Below, piece by piece: positions 6,268-13,399 of a stretch of DNA of 28,265 bases. Positions within the stretch are counted from its first letter, which is position 1. Every line of letters starts with the position of its first letter. This DNA is from a virus. The DNA lies in the IMG/VR virus record IMGVR_UViG_3300034407_003201, positions 1 to 28,265 of that record. One strand, written 5' to 3'. Below the pieces are notes generated by a model. It had not been told where the DNA came from and did no database searches. It saw only the letters and a list, made by a program, of their open reading frames with translations. The position numbers and the translations under genes were made by a program.

Positions 6268-7378
6268 TCCAATAAACATATCAGACCAAGTAAACCAAAT
6301 CATTTTACAAAATCAAAATGAAAAGGTTATTGTTACAGATAATGTTTGTAATAAATCAGTTACTATTGAATTACCCCAAACAAATTTAATTGTTCAAGAA
6401 AACTATACCCAAGTAGTTACTGTAAATGAAGGAGCTACAGGTAAATCAGGTACATCTGGTACTAGTGGTACCTCTGGTACGGCTGGTACTGGGGGTACAT
6501 CAGGTACCTCAGGTTCAAGCGGTACTTCAGGTACTTCAGGTACTTCAGGCACTTCAGGCTCTTCAGGTACTTCAGGTATAGATGGTTCTTCAGGTACCTC
6601 AGGTATTGATGGCTCTTCAGGTACTTCGGGTGTAAATGGCTCTTCAGGCACTAGTGGTTCTTCGGGCACAAGTGGTACCTCAGGATCATCAGGTACTTCA
6701 GGTTCATCAGGTACTAGTGGCTCATCAGGTACTAGTGGCTCTTCAGGCACCTCAGGAATTAATGGCTCTTCAGGTACTTCGGGTGTAAATGGCTCTTCAG
6801 GCACTAGTGGTTCTTCGGGCACAAGTGGTACCTCAGGATCATCAGGTACTTCAGGTTCATCAGGTACTAGTGGCTCATCAGGTACTAGTGGCTCTTCAGG
6901 CACCTCAGGAATTAATGGCTCTTCAGGTACTTCGGGTGTAAATGGCTCTTCAGGCACTAGTGGTTCTTCGGGCACAAGTGGTATCTCAGGATCATCGGGT
7001 ACTTCAGGTTCATCAGGTACTAGTGGCTCATCAGGTATTAGTGGCTCTTCAGGTACCTCAGGTATTGATGGGGCTAATGTGACTAACCCAGGAGATAATA
7101 GAGTAGTTACTTCACTAGGAACACCATCAGGACTTCTTGCTGAAGAAAATATGCTATTCACAGGTACTTTACTATCAGTAAGTAGTAGTGTAGAAATAAC
7201 AGGATCATCACTTAATGACATTTTTATAATAAAACTTGAAAATGGAAATGGTCAGGATGAAAAATTAAAGGTAAATAATGAAGGAGCATTAGTATTAGGT
7301 AATATGAATTCACCCCCAACAGCAGTTACGGGTGGTCTTTACTACTCAAATGGAACTTTCTTCGCAGGGACTGAATAA
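6257..7378 (+). CDS. collagen-like stalk/fibre protein
   Basis: A 373-residue protein in three parts. A beta-rich head of about 60 residues ends in VVTVNEGATG. A long Gly-X-Y region without proline, made mainly of GTS and GSS triplets with GID, GIN and GVN interruptions, runs to about residue 272. A C-terminal globular part of about 100 residues ends in GGLYYSNGTFFAGTE, a form common at the ends of phage fibre proteins. It probably makes a trimeric stalk on the virion. GTG 6257 is the only usable start, since TAA occurs at 6248-6250 in frame and no ATG occurs before the repeats; it overlaps the preceding ORF by 11 bases. The long antisense ORF over this stretch is a by-product of the repeats. 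Confidence 0.8.
   Translation: MGRNPINISDQVNQIILQNQNEKVIVTDNVCNKSVTIELPQTNLIVQENYTQVVTVNEGATGKSGTSGTSGTSGTAGTGGTSGTSGSSGTSGTSGTSGTSGSSGTSGIDGSSGTSGIDGSSGTSGVNGSSGTSGSSGTSGTSGSSGTSGSSGTSGSSGTSGSSGTSGINGSSGTSGVNGSSGTSGSSGTSGTSGSSGTSGSSGTSGSSGTSGSSGTSGINGSSGTSGVNGSSGTSGSSGTSGISGSSGTSGSSGTSGSSGISGSSGTSGIDGANVTNPGDNRVVTSLGTPSGLLAEENMLFTGTLLSVSSSVEITGSSLNDIFIIKLENGNGQDEKLKVNNEGALVLGNMNSPPTAVTGGLYYSNGTFFAGTE
6611..7069 (+). repeat. 153-bp tandem repeat, three copies, in the stalk gene
   Basis: The landmark TGTAAATGGC recurs at 6631, 6784 and 6937, exactly 153 bases apart. Copies 1 and 2 (about 6611-6763 and 6764-6916) look almost identical base for base. Copy 3 has a few changes, including Thr-to-Ile substitutions. 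The unit is 51 residues, or 17 Gly-X-Y triplets, so copy number can change without breaking frame. Confidence 0.88.
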
Positions 7379-7383
7379 TAACA

Positions 7384-7392
7384 TATGTATAA
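7384..7392 (+). promoter_or_regulatory. candidate late promoter, TATGTATAA variant
   Basis: TATGTATAA lies just after the stalk gene stop and 21 bases before ATG 7414. The same variant occurs at 381-389. The leader between is A-rich and ends ATAAAACAAA. Confidence 0.4.
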
Positions 7393-7413
7393 TCAAATTT
7401 AAAATAAAACAAA

Positions 7414-9135
7414 ATGGCTGAATGGAAAAAAGTAATTGTATCGGGATCAGCAGCTGATTTAGCTTCCTTATCTTTAGATACAGCCTTACCTGTTGGATCA
7501 GGTGGTACAGGAGCTTCAACATTAACTGATGGGGGAGTTTTATTAGGAAGCGGAACAGGAGCCATTACAGCACTGGGTCAAGCTACAAATGGTCAATTAG
7601 TAATCGGTTCTACAGGTGCCGATCCTGTATTAGGAACTCTTACGGGTGGTTCTAATATTACAGTAACTAATACTGCCGGAGGTATCGAAATTGCAGCAAC
7701 AGGATTAGGCTCAGGCACAGTAACATCTGTAGCTACATCTGGAACTGTAAATGGTTTAACTTTAACTGGTGGAACCATTACAACAACAGGTACCATTACT
7801 TTAGGTGGTACACTAGCAAATATTGCTAACTCTGCATTAACAAATTCCACAGTTTCATATGGTGGTATTCAACTATCCTTAGGAGGCTCCGATGCTACTC
7901 CAGCGTTTGATCTATCAGATGCAACAAGTCTCCCACTTGGAACTGGTACTACAGGTACTTTAGCTACAACAAGAGGTGGTACAGGTTTAACCTCATATAC
8001 TACTGGAGATATTATTTACTCCTCATCAGGTAATACATTAGCTAAATTAGGAATAGGTACAGCAGGACAGGTATTAACAGTAGCAGGTGGTGTAGTATCA
8101 TGGGCAACTCCAACAACTGGAGATATAACAGCTGTAACAGGAGGATCAGGTATAACAGTAACGGGTGGAACAGGACCTACACCTGCAGTGGCCGTTGATT
8201 ATGTAGGTGCAAATAATATTATCCTTGAAGCACAAGATTTAGCAGGTTCAGCAATTGCGACAACTGATAAGATTATGTTTTCTGATGGAAGCAGTGATGT
8301 TAGTTTTGGAAATGTTAGTGATTTACCTTTTACCAACAACACAGGAGATGTAGAATCAGTTGCAAATGCTACTAATGGTGGTATAGAGGTAACAAATGGT
8401 GGGGGTGCTGATGTTACATTAGCAGTAGATATTAATAACTTAGGAGCAGCATCAATTGCCTCAGGAGATTTCATAGCATTCTCAGATGAAAGTGCAGCAG
8501 GTGACCCAACGAAAAAAGAATCAATTGATGATGTAGCAACTTTATTTGCAGGTACTGGTTTAACAGCAACTAGTGCTGTAATTGCAGTAGATTATGGTTC
8601 TTCAGCAGGAGATGCCGTTGAAGGTAATACTACAATTACAGTAAATGTAGCAGCGGGGGAATTAACAAGAGATGTAGGCTCTGCAGCACAAGCATTAGGT
8701 GGAGGCCCATCTTATACATTAGGATTAGCAGATACTATTTCAGGTAATAGAACATTCTCAGGAGATACTATTACAATTAATAATGATCTTATAGTACAAG
8801 GTACAGCTTCATTCCAATCAACAACTAATTTAGAAGTAGCTGACCAATTTATACTATTAAATTCTGGTTCTTCTACTGATAATTCACCTGGTGGTATTGT
8901 TATCCAACAAAATGTTCAGGATGAAGGTGTAGTATTAGGATATGATGCAGCAGCAGGAAGTAATGCAGGAAGATGGGGTACTAAAGATGGACAAAATGCT
9001 TCAGCAACTACATTTACAGCTGATGCTTATGTATCTTATGTATTAGATATTGATGCAGGTCAATCAGATATTGCTCTTTACCAGAAAAATGGTAATATAA
9101 AAGTAGATAGTGGTGATATATTCATTTACGCTTAA
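7414..9135 (+). CDS. tail fibre protein with Gly/Thr/Ser-rich beta repeats
   Basis: A 573-residue protein beginning MAEWKKVIVSGSA, a start shared with the fibre gene at 9581. Much of it is Gly/Thr/Ser-rich with recurring LPVGSGGTGAS, GSGTVTSVATSG, TTRGGTGLTSYTTGDIIY and GGSGITVTGG segments, the typical shaft repeats of phage long tail fibres. The last third (from about residue 440) is less repetitive, with ISGNRTFSGDTITINNDLIV and VADQFILLNSG segments, and ends in a beta-rich tip. It probably trimerises into a fibre attached to the baseplate through the N-terminus. It lacks the collagen-like triplets of its neighbour. Confidence 0.82.
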   Translation: MAEWKKVIVSGSAADLASLSLDTALPVGSGGTGASTLTDGGVLLGSGTGAITALGQATNGQLVIGSTGADPVLGTLTGGSNITVTNTAGGIEIAATGLGSGTVTSVATSGTVNGLTLTGGTITTTGTITLGGTLANIANSALTNSTVSYGGIQLSLGGSDATPAFDLSDATSLPLGTGTTGTLATTRGGTGLTSYTTGDIIYSSSGNTLAKLGIGTAGQVLTVAGGVVSWATPTTGDITAVTGGSGITVTGGTGPTPAVAVDYVGANNIILEAQDLAGSAIATTDKIMFSDGSSDVSFGNVSDLPFTNNTGDVESVANATNGGIEVTNGGGADVTLAVDINNLGAASIASGDFIAFSDESAAGDPTKKESIDDVATLFAGTGLTATSAVIAVDYGSSAGDAVEGNTTITVNVAAGELTRDVGSAAQALGGGPSYTLGLADTISGNRTFSGDTITINNDLIVQGTASFQSTTNLEVADQFILLNSGSSTDNSPGGIVIQQNVQDEGVVLGYDAAAGSNAGRWGTKDGQNASATTFTADAYVSYVLDIDAGQSDIALYQKNGNIKVDSGDIFIYA

Positions 9136-9153
9136 AATTTAAAATAAATTGTT

Positions 9154-9333
9154 ATGGGTCTTTTAAATAAAATAAACAACACACCAACTCCTCATCCAGA
9201 TAGCTTGGATAAGCAGGAAATTGAATTTATATTACGTACTATTAAAGAATCTAATTTTAAAGGAGAAGAATTAGACATCTTATATAAAATAGTAGTTAAG
9301 TTGCAAAACCAATATATTAAATTAGATAAATGA
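9154..9333 (+). CDS. 59-residue conserved-type small protein
   Basis: ATG 9154 to TGA 9331-9333 encodes 59 residues starting MGLLNKINNTPTPHPDSLDK and continuing with a helical segment rich in Leu, Ile, Lys and Glu (IEFILRTIKESNFKGEELDI). Small proteins with this MGLLNK start and helical body occur next to fibre genes in other phages of this kind (recalled, not searched). It overlaps the next ORF by four bases (ATGA), implying coupled translation. A chaperone for fibre assembly is one possibility; no function can be assigned. Confidence 0.7.
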   Translation: MGLLNKINNTPTPHPDSLDKQEIEFILRTIKESNFKGEELDILYKIVVKLQNQYIKLDK

Positions 9334-9491
9334 CATATACCGTTGAAGAACTAAGTGTTCTTAGAGAATCTCTTAACCACATAACCATAAAAGGATCAGA
9401 TGCTTTAAGAATTTCAAAATTACAAACTAAACTAGAAAAAAATATTTCAAATTTAAATTCTAAATTATCAAAAGGGACCACATCAAAGTGA
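9330..9491 (+). CDS. 53-residue helical small protein
   Basis: ATG 9330 overlaps the previous stop in ATGA and the frame ends at TGA 9489-9491, giving 53 residues. It is Leu/Ser/Lys/Asn-rich and predicted to form one or two helices (VEELSVLRESLNHI and KLQTKLEKNISNL), possibly a coiled coil. Its last codons lie inside a hairpin that may terminate transcription. Function unknown; its pairing with the preceding mini-gene suggests they work together. Confidence 0.6.
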   Translation: MTYTVEELSVLRESLNHITIKGSDALRISKLQTKLEKNISNLNSKLSKGTTSK

Positions 9492-9499
9492 TCCTTTTT
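9471..9499 (+). terminator. possible intrinsic terminator (imperfect)
   Basis: AAAGGGACCAC (9471-9481) can pair with GTGATCCTTTT (9488-9498) around a short loop, with one mismatch and one G-T wobble, and a T5 run ends the hairpin. It overlaps the end of the 53-residue ORF and is followed directly by a TATTTATA element, the same terminator-then-octamer layout seen at 3283-3337 and 17260-17305. Confidence 0.5.
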
Positions 9500-9502
9500 G
9501 TG

Positions 9503-9510
9503 TATTTATA
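9503..9510 (+). promoter_or_regulatory. candidate late promoter TATTTATA
   Basis: TATTTATA lies four bases after the hairpin T-run and 70 bases before the fibre start at 9581. This is the longest spacing for the motif in the window; the intervening leader is unusually GC-rich. Confidence 0.45.
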
Positions 9511-9580
9511 CCAAATTGTTGGCCCGTAAGGGAAGTGGACACCGCACAATCGATGTAACCAACCACAATAGAATTAAAAT

Positions 9581-10648
9581 ATGCCAAATTGGAAAAAAGT
9601 AATAATATCAGGTAGTAATGCTATTCTGAATGACATCACAACTACAGGTGAAATAAAAACAACCACATCTAATGGGAATATCACTCTTACCCCAGATGGG
9701 ACAGGATTTCTTGAAATCAAAGGTAACCAAGCAAGTGGAGCAGATAATCCAGGCTCAATTCGTCTAAATTGTGCAGCTAATTCTCATGGAGTCACTATTA
9801 AATCTCCACCCCATTCATCAGCAGCTACTTATACTTTAACATTACCAAATGGTGATGGAACTAATGGACAAGCACTTATAACAAATGGTAGTGGGGTTTT
9901 ATCTTTTACAGATGTAAGTAATAATGCTGGAACTGTAACTCAAGTTAGGATTAATGGGGGTACGGGAATTACAACTACTGGTGATACTACCATCACAACA
10001 TCAGGAACTGCTACTGTAAATCTTGACGATACAGCTGTTACTGCAGGAAGTTATACGAGTGCAGATATCACCGTCGATGCACAAGGAAGAATTACAGCGG
10101 CAGCGAATGGATCAGGTGGAGGTGGTGGTGGTGTAACCTCAGTAACAGGTACAACTCCAATTTCATCTACTGGAGGTAGTACACCTGCTATATCGATCTC
10201 AGCAGCAACAACAAGTGCAGCAGGTTCTATGAGCGCTGCAGATAAAACCAAATTAGACAATATTACAAGTAATTATGAAGAGGATGAATTAAAAACAGGA
10301 CAAAACATATTAATGAATTCAAGTGTATCTGTCACTTCAAATAGGATTGCAGATATAATGGGGGATGCTTTAGCTGATAAAAGTAATGCTAATAGTAAAA
10401 AACTTATAGGATTTCATTTAGGTAGTGGTGTTTGTGTTTTACAAGGAATGGTAGATGCAGTTAATTCTATTAGTGGAGCAACAGCAGGAGATCCTTTATG
10501 GTTAGGGGCGTCAGGTGCATTTAGTGCAACAGCACCTACGGCACAAAATGAATATTCAAGAATTGTAGGTTATTATGTAGGAGGAGGACAAGGAGGTGAA
10601 CAACTATGTTACTTTGATCCAAGTAAAGATTGGATCCAAATAGATTAA
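9581..10648 (+). CDS. tail fibre protein
   Basis: A 355-residue fibre-type protein starting MPNWKKVIISGSN, close to the start of the 573-residue fibre at 7414. In order it shows a beta-rich region (GNITLTPDGTGFLEIKG, 32-48), the common phage-fibre segment TYTLTLPNGDGTNGQALIT (83-101), a GSYTSADITVDAQGRITAA shaft motif (156-174), a six-glycine linker (179-184), a DKTKLDNI segment near 221, and a C-terminal part with LGSGVCVLQGMV and GDPLWLGASGAF resembling capping domains. The last segment may be a head-binding or tip domain. The two fibres probably use the shared N-terminus to dock on the same virion partner. Confidence 0.8.
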   Translation: MPNWKKVIISGSNAILNDITTTGEIKTTTSNGNITLTPDGTGFLEIKGNQASGADNPGSIRLNCAANSHGVTIKSPPHSSAATYTLTLPNGDGTNGQALITNGSGVLSFTDVSNNAGTVTQVRINGGTGITTTGDTTITTSGTATVNLDDTAVTAGSYTSADITVDAQGRITAAANGSGGGGGGVTSVTGTTPISSTGGSTPAISISAATTSAAGSMSAADKTKLDNITSNYEEDELKTGQNILMNSSVSVTSNRIADIMGDALADKSNANSKKLIGFHLGSGVCVLQGMVDAVNSISGATAGDPLWLGASGAFSATAPTAQNEYSRIVGYYVGGGQGGEQLCYFDPSKDWIQID

Positions 10649-10650
10649 TA

Positions 10651-11475
10651 ATGGGAGAAATTTCAGGAATATCAACAGCAGATTTAAATAATGTAGACGG
10701 ATTTTTCACTACGCAAGGAGGTGGGGGTACTGTTACCCCAACCCCACAAACTGCTAGTATAGCTTCTACTCAATATTCAGATGGAACATTAACTATTTCA
10801 AATACAGGTTCATATACCCAGTTAAGTGTTTTTTGTGAAATTAAATCTGGTAGCACTTTAATAGTTCCTAATTCGTCTATGTCTTATGATAGTTCAAATG
10901 GAGTTCTAACATGGGTAGATACAGGAACCGTAGGTACCCGTACATTTTTCCTTAAAGGACAAGATTTTGGATTTGCATCAAGTTCACAAGTTACTGGAAA
11001 TTATAATAGAGGAGATAATGCGAGAAAATATTGGAGATATGCATTACATGGAACTGCAGATCACACATATACTAGAAATTTAAGATATTATACAGAACTT
11101 AGCCAGGCTGGTACTTCATATCCTCCAGATATGACAAGTGCTACAGCACCTTCCCCTTATGAAGCTACCGCTAGCTATGCATACGATTCAACTTATGTAG
11201 GTTGGAAAGCATTTGATTCTAGCACAACAGGTACAGGTTGGTGGAATCTAGGAACTCACACTAATCAGTATAATGACTATCTTACACTTTATGTTGGAAC
11301 TACCCCAATAGCAATAAAAAGCGCAGCTGTTAATATTAACCAAAGTTTTGATGGAGTAACTAGTATTTCTATAGTAGGGGCTAATAATGAAGCTTTTACT
11401 CAAGATGTATTAATTCTAGTTAGTAGCCAATCAAGAACTACTTCAACTGCCGAACTTAGTATAACCATTAACTAA
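10651..11475 (+). CDS. putative adhesin with discoidin-like C-terminus
   Basis: The start is ATG 10651, just after the upstream stop; the frame opens earlier (TTG 10630) but inside the preceding gene. The 274-residue protein begins MGEISGISTADLNNVDGFFT followed by a glycine run and a Thr/Pro linker, a beta-sandwich-like part (residues 35-105), and a KYWRY segment at 126-130. From about 165 it has SPYEATASYAYDSTYVGWKAFDSSTTGTGWW, which resembles the start of F5/8 type C (discoidin, galactose-binding) domains, where an AFD motif precedes a GWW/GWS strand. Such domains bind carbohydrates, so this is a receptor-binding candidate. The similarity is by eye. Confidence 0.62.
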   Translation: MGEISGISTADLNNVDGFFTTQGGGGTVTPTPQTASIASTQYSDGTLTISNTGSYTQLSVFCEIKSGSTLIVPNSSMSYDSSNGVLTWVDTGTVGTRTFFLKGQDFGFASSSQVTGNYNRGDNARKYWRYALHGTADHTYTRNLRYYTELSQAGTSYPPDMTSATAPSPYEATASYAYDSTYVGWKAFDSSTTGTGWWNLGTHTNQYNDYLTLYVGTTPIAIKSAAVNINQSFDGVTSISIVGANNEAFTQDVLILVSSQSRTTSTAELSITIN

Positions 11476-11482
11476 TATAAAA

Positions 11483-11692
11483 ATGAAAGAACAATGTAAA
11501 CTTATTATCTTGTCGTATGCTGATGAGGAAATGCAACGCAACGCTTCTTTAACAGGAGAAAATAAAGTATATGTTAATACTGTACTTCAATTAATACGAG
11601 ATGAATACCATAGTCAAGTTGATAGTGGTGCTACTGAATTCATCCTTCCTACTAGTATAGCTGATCAATTAAATGCTATGAGACCTTGGTAA
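11483..11692 (+). CDS. 69-residue hypothetical protein
   Basis: A small mostly helical protein (LIILSYADEEMQRNASLTGE, then VNTVLQLIRDEYHSQVDSG) ending in NAMRPW. It follows the adhesin gene by seven bases and closes the fibre cluster, so it is probably co-transcribed with it. No signal peptide, membrane segment or recognised motif is seen. Confidence 0.55.
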   Translation: MKEQCKLIILSYADEEMQRNASLTGENKVYVNTVLQLIRDEYHSQVDSGATEFILPTSIADQLNAMRPW

Positions 11693-11711
11693 ATTATTTG
11701 ATTTTTTATCA

Positions 11712-11719
11712 TATTTATA
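11712..11719 (+). promoter_or_regulatory. candidate late promoter TATTTATA
   Basis: TATTTATA, extended to TATTTATAA, ends 10 bases before the ATG of the neck gene, with spacer ACAAAACAAC. It opens the gp13-gp14-gp15 set, whose members overlap by one base each. Confidence 0.55.
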
Positions 11720-11729
11720 ACAAAACAAC

Positions 11730-12887
11730 ATGCCCAATACTCCCATCTGGCCCGGATCATCTTCATTTTTTCCTGGGGAAACCCCTTTTGGATTTTATGA
11801 TAATGATATTGATTTCCAAACTGATGCCGATAAAGTAGCTGTATTTTGTGCTCGTCGTTTAGGATATCCTTTAACAGATGTAGAACTACAAGATATTAGT
11901 TTTTATGCCGCGTTTGAAGAAGCTATAACTACCTATGGTAATGAAGTATATGCTTTTCAAGCAAGTGAAAATTATCTTTCATTAGAGGGGTCAACAACAG
12001 GTTCACTTTTAAATTATAAACTACAACAACCTAATTTAGCAGGAGTTGTTCGTTTATCTGAACAATATGGTGAAGAAGCAGGTGTTGGTGGAACTGTAAG
12101 TTGGAAAGAAGGCAGCATACCTTTAACTAAGGGTAAACAAGAATATGATATGACAGCTTGGGCAACTGGCTCAGGTATAGAAGCAGGAGATTTAGAAATT
12201 AAACAAGTATTTTATGAATCTACTCCTGCAATTACAAGATATTTTGACCCATACGCAGGTGTAGGTAGTTCAGATGTAGGAGGTTTATTAGACCAATTTG
12301 GATTTGGTAACTTCTCTCCTGGTATCAACTTTATGATGATGCCTATTAATTATGATTTACAAATTCTCCAAGCAATTGAATTTAATGATACTATTAGAAA
12401 ATCTAACTTTAGCTTTGAATTAATAAATAATCAACTAAGAATATTCCCAATTCCAAGTAAAACCGGAGATAAATTATTTTTTAAATATATCTTAAAATCA
12501 GACAGAAACGAACCTGTAGTATCTGGTAGTATGGGAGTAGGAGTAGTAACAGATATTTCAACAGTACCTTATACTAACCCTACTTACTCATATATTAATT
12601 CTATTGGACGACAATGGATATTTGAATACACTTTAGCTTTATCTAAAGAAATGCTAGGGTATGTTAGAGGAAAATACACAACAGTGCCAATCCCAGGAGC
12701 TGAAGTTACTCTTAATCAATCAGATTTAATAACATCTGCTAATGAAGGTAAAGTTGCATTAATTGAAAGATTAAGGGCATACTTAGAAGAAACATCAAGA
12801 AATAAGTTATTAGAAAAGAAAGCAGCAAATGCAGAGTTTATACAAAAGGATCTTAGTGCAGCACCCTGGACAATCTTTATAGGCTAA
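11730..12887 (+). CDS. 13: neck protein, gp13-like
   Basis: A 385-residue protein heading three genes in the T4 order 13-14-15. The N-terminal part contains CARRLGYPLTDVELQDISFY and EEAITTYGNEV, typical of marine T4-like neck proteins. The C-terminal part has ALSKEMLGYVRGKYTTVPIP, GAEVTLNQSDLI and EKxxLIERLRAYLEE-like helices. The protein would seal the filled head beneath the portal and provide the surface for tail joining. It is longer than T4 gp13 (309), with an internal beta-rich insertion around residues 110-250. Its stop overlaps the next start in TAATG. The number 13 rests on pattern and order, not on alignment. Confidence 0.7.
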   Translation: MPNTPIWPGSSSFFPGETPFGFYDNDIDFQTDADKVAVFCARRLGYPLTDVELQDISFYAAFEEAITTYGNEVYAFQASENYLSLEGSTTGSLLNYKLQQPNLAGVVRLSEQYGEEAGVGGTVSWKEGSIPLTKGKQEYDMTAWATGSGIEAGDLEIKQVFYESTPAITRYFDPYAGVGSSDVGGLLDQFGFGNFSPGINFMMMPINYDLQILQAIEFNDTIRKSNFSFELINNQLRIFPIPSKTGDKLFFKYILKSDRNEPVVSGSMGVGVVTDISTVPYTNPTYSYINSIGRQWIFEYTLALSKEMLGYVRGKYTTVPIPGAEVTLNQSDLITSANEGKVALIERLRAYLEETSRNKLLEKKAANAEFIQKDLSAAPWTIFIG

Positions 12888-13399
12888 TGGCATTTTTTGG
12901 AAGACAAAGAGATATAAATTTATTTACAACTGTCAATAGAGAGTTGTTAGGGAATATTGTAACCCAAGAATGCGCTTTTTACAAATATAATTTAAACCAA
13001 ACTACTATAAACATATATGGTGAATCGGCTGAAGACAAATATTATGATGGTCCTACATTATTTAATTGCCTAATAGAAAGACAACCTCAATCTCAACCTA
13101 TAGATGATATGGGCCTCCCAGATTTTGAATGGCCTCTTACATTTAGATTTTTACGTGAAGACTTACAGGATGCTAATGTAGTACCTGAAGTAGGAGACAT
13201 AATTTTATATTATGGTGGTTATTATGAAGTAGAAAACACTAATGCTAATCAATTCATTGTAGGTAAAGACCCAGACTTCCCTTATAATGTCAACCCACTT
13301 AACCCAGGATTAGAGATATTTGGATCTAATTTCTCTATAATTTGTGAAACACATTATGTTCCTGGAGATAAACCGGGTATTAAAAGAGTAAGATTATAA
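12887..13399 (+). CDS. 14: neck protein, gp14-like
   Basis: A 170-residue protein translated from the overlapping TAATG after the gp13-like gene and itself overlapping the next gene in the same way. It contains INLFTTVNRELLGNIVTQE, a Tyr/Asn-rich NIYGESAEDKYYDGPTLFNC segment, and a PEVGDIILYYGGYYEVENT segment. This IYGE/VGD arrangement is characteristic of the neck/connector protein in phages related to T4. It is shorter than T4 gp14 (256). It would work with the gp13-like protein to form the collar. Assignment is by motif and synteny. Confidence 0.66.
   Translation: MAFFGRQRDINLFTTVNRELLGNIVTQECAFYKYNLNQTTINIYGESAEDKYYDGPTLFNCLIERQPQSQPIDDMGLPDFEWPLTFRFLREDLQDANVVPEVGDIILYYGGYYEVENTNANQFIVGKDPDFPYNVNPLNPGLEIFGSNFSIICETHYVPGDKPGIKRVRL

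Noticed and set aside
6403-7221. Long antisense ORF encoding Pro/Glu/Val-rich repeats
   Set aside because: It is the complement of the collagen-like GGT-ACT-TCA repeat; such repeats avoid stops in several frames. No start region, leader or non-repeat domain supports it.
10630-10650. TTG start for the adhesin gene
   Set aside because: It lies inside the preceding gene; ATG 10651 directly after that stop gives the fibre-type start MGEISGIST.
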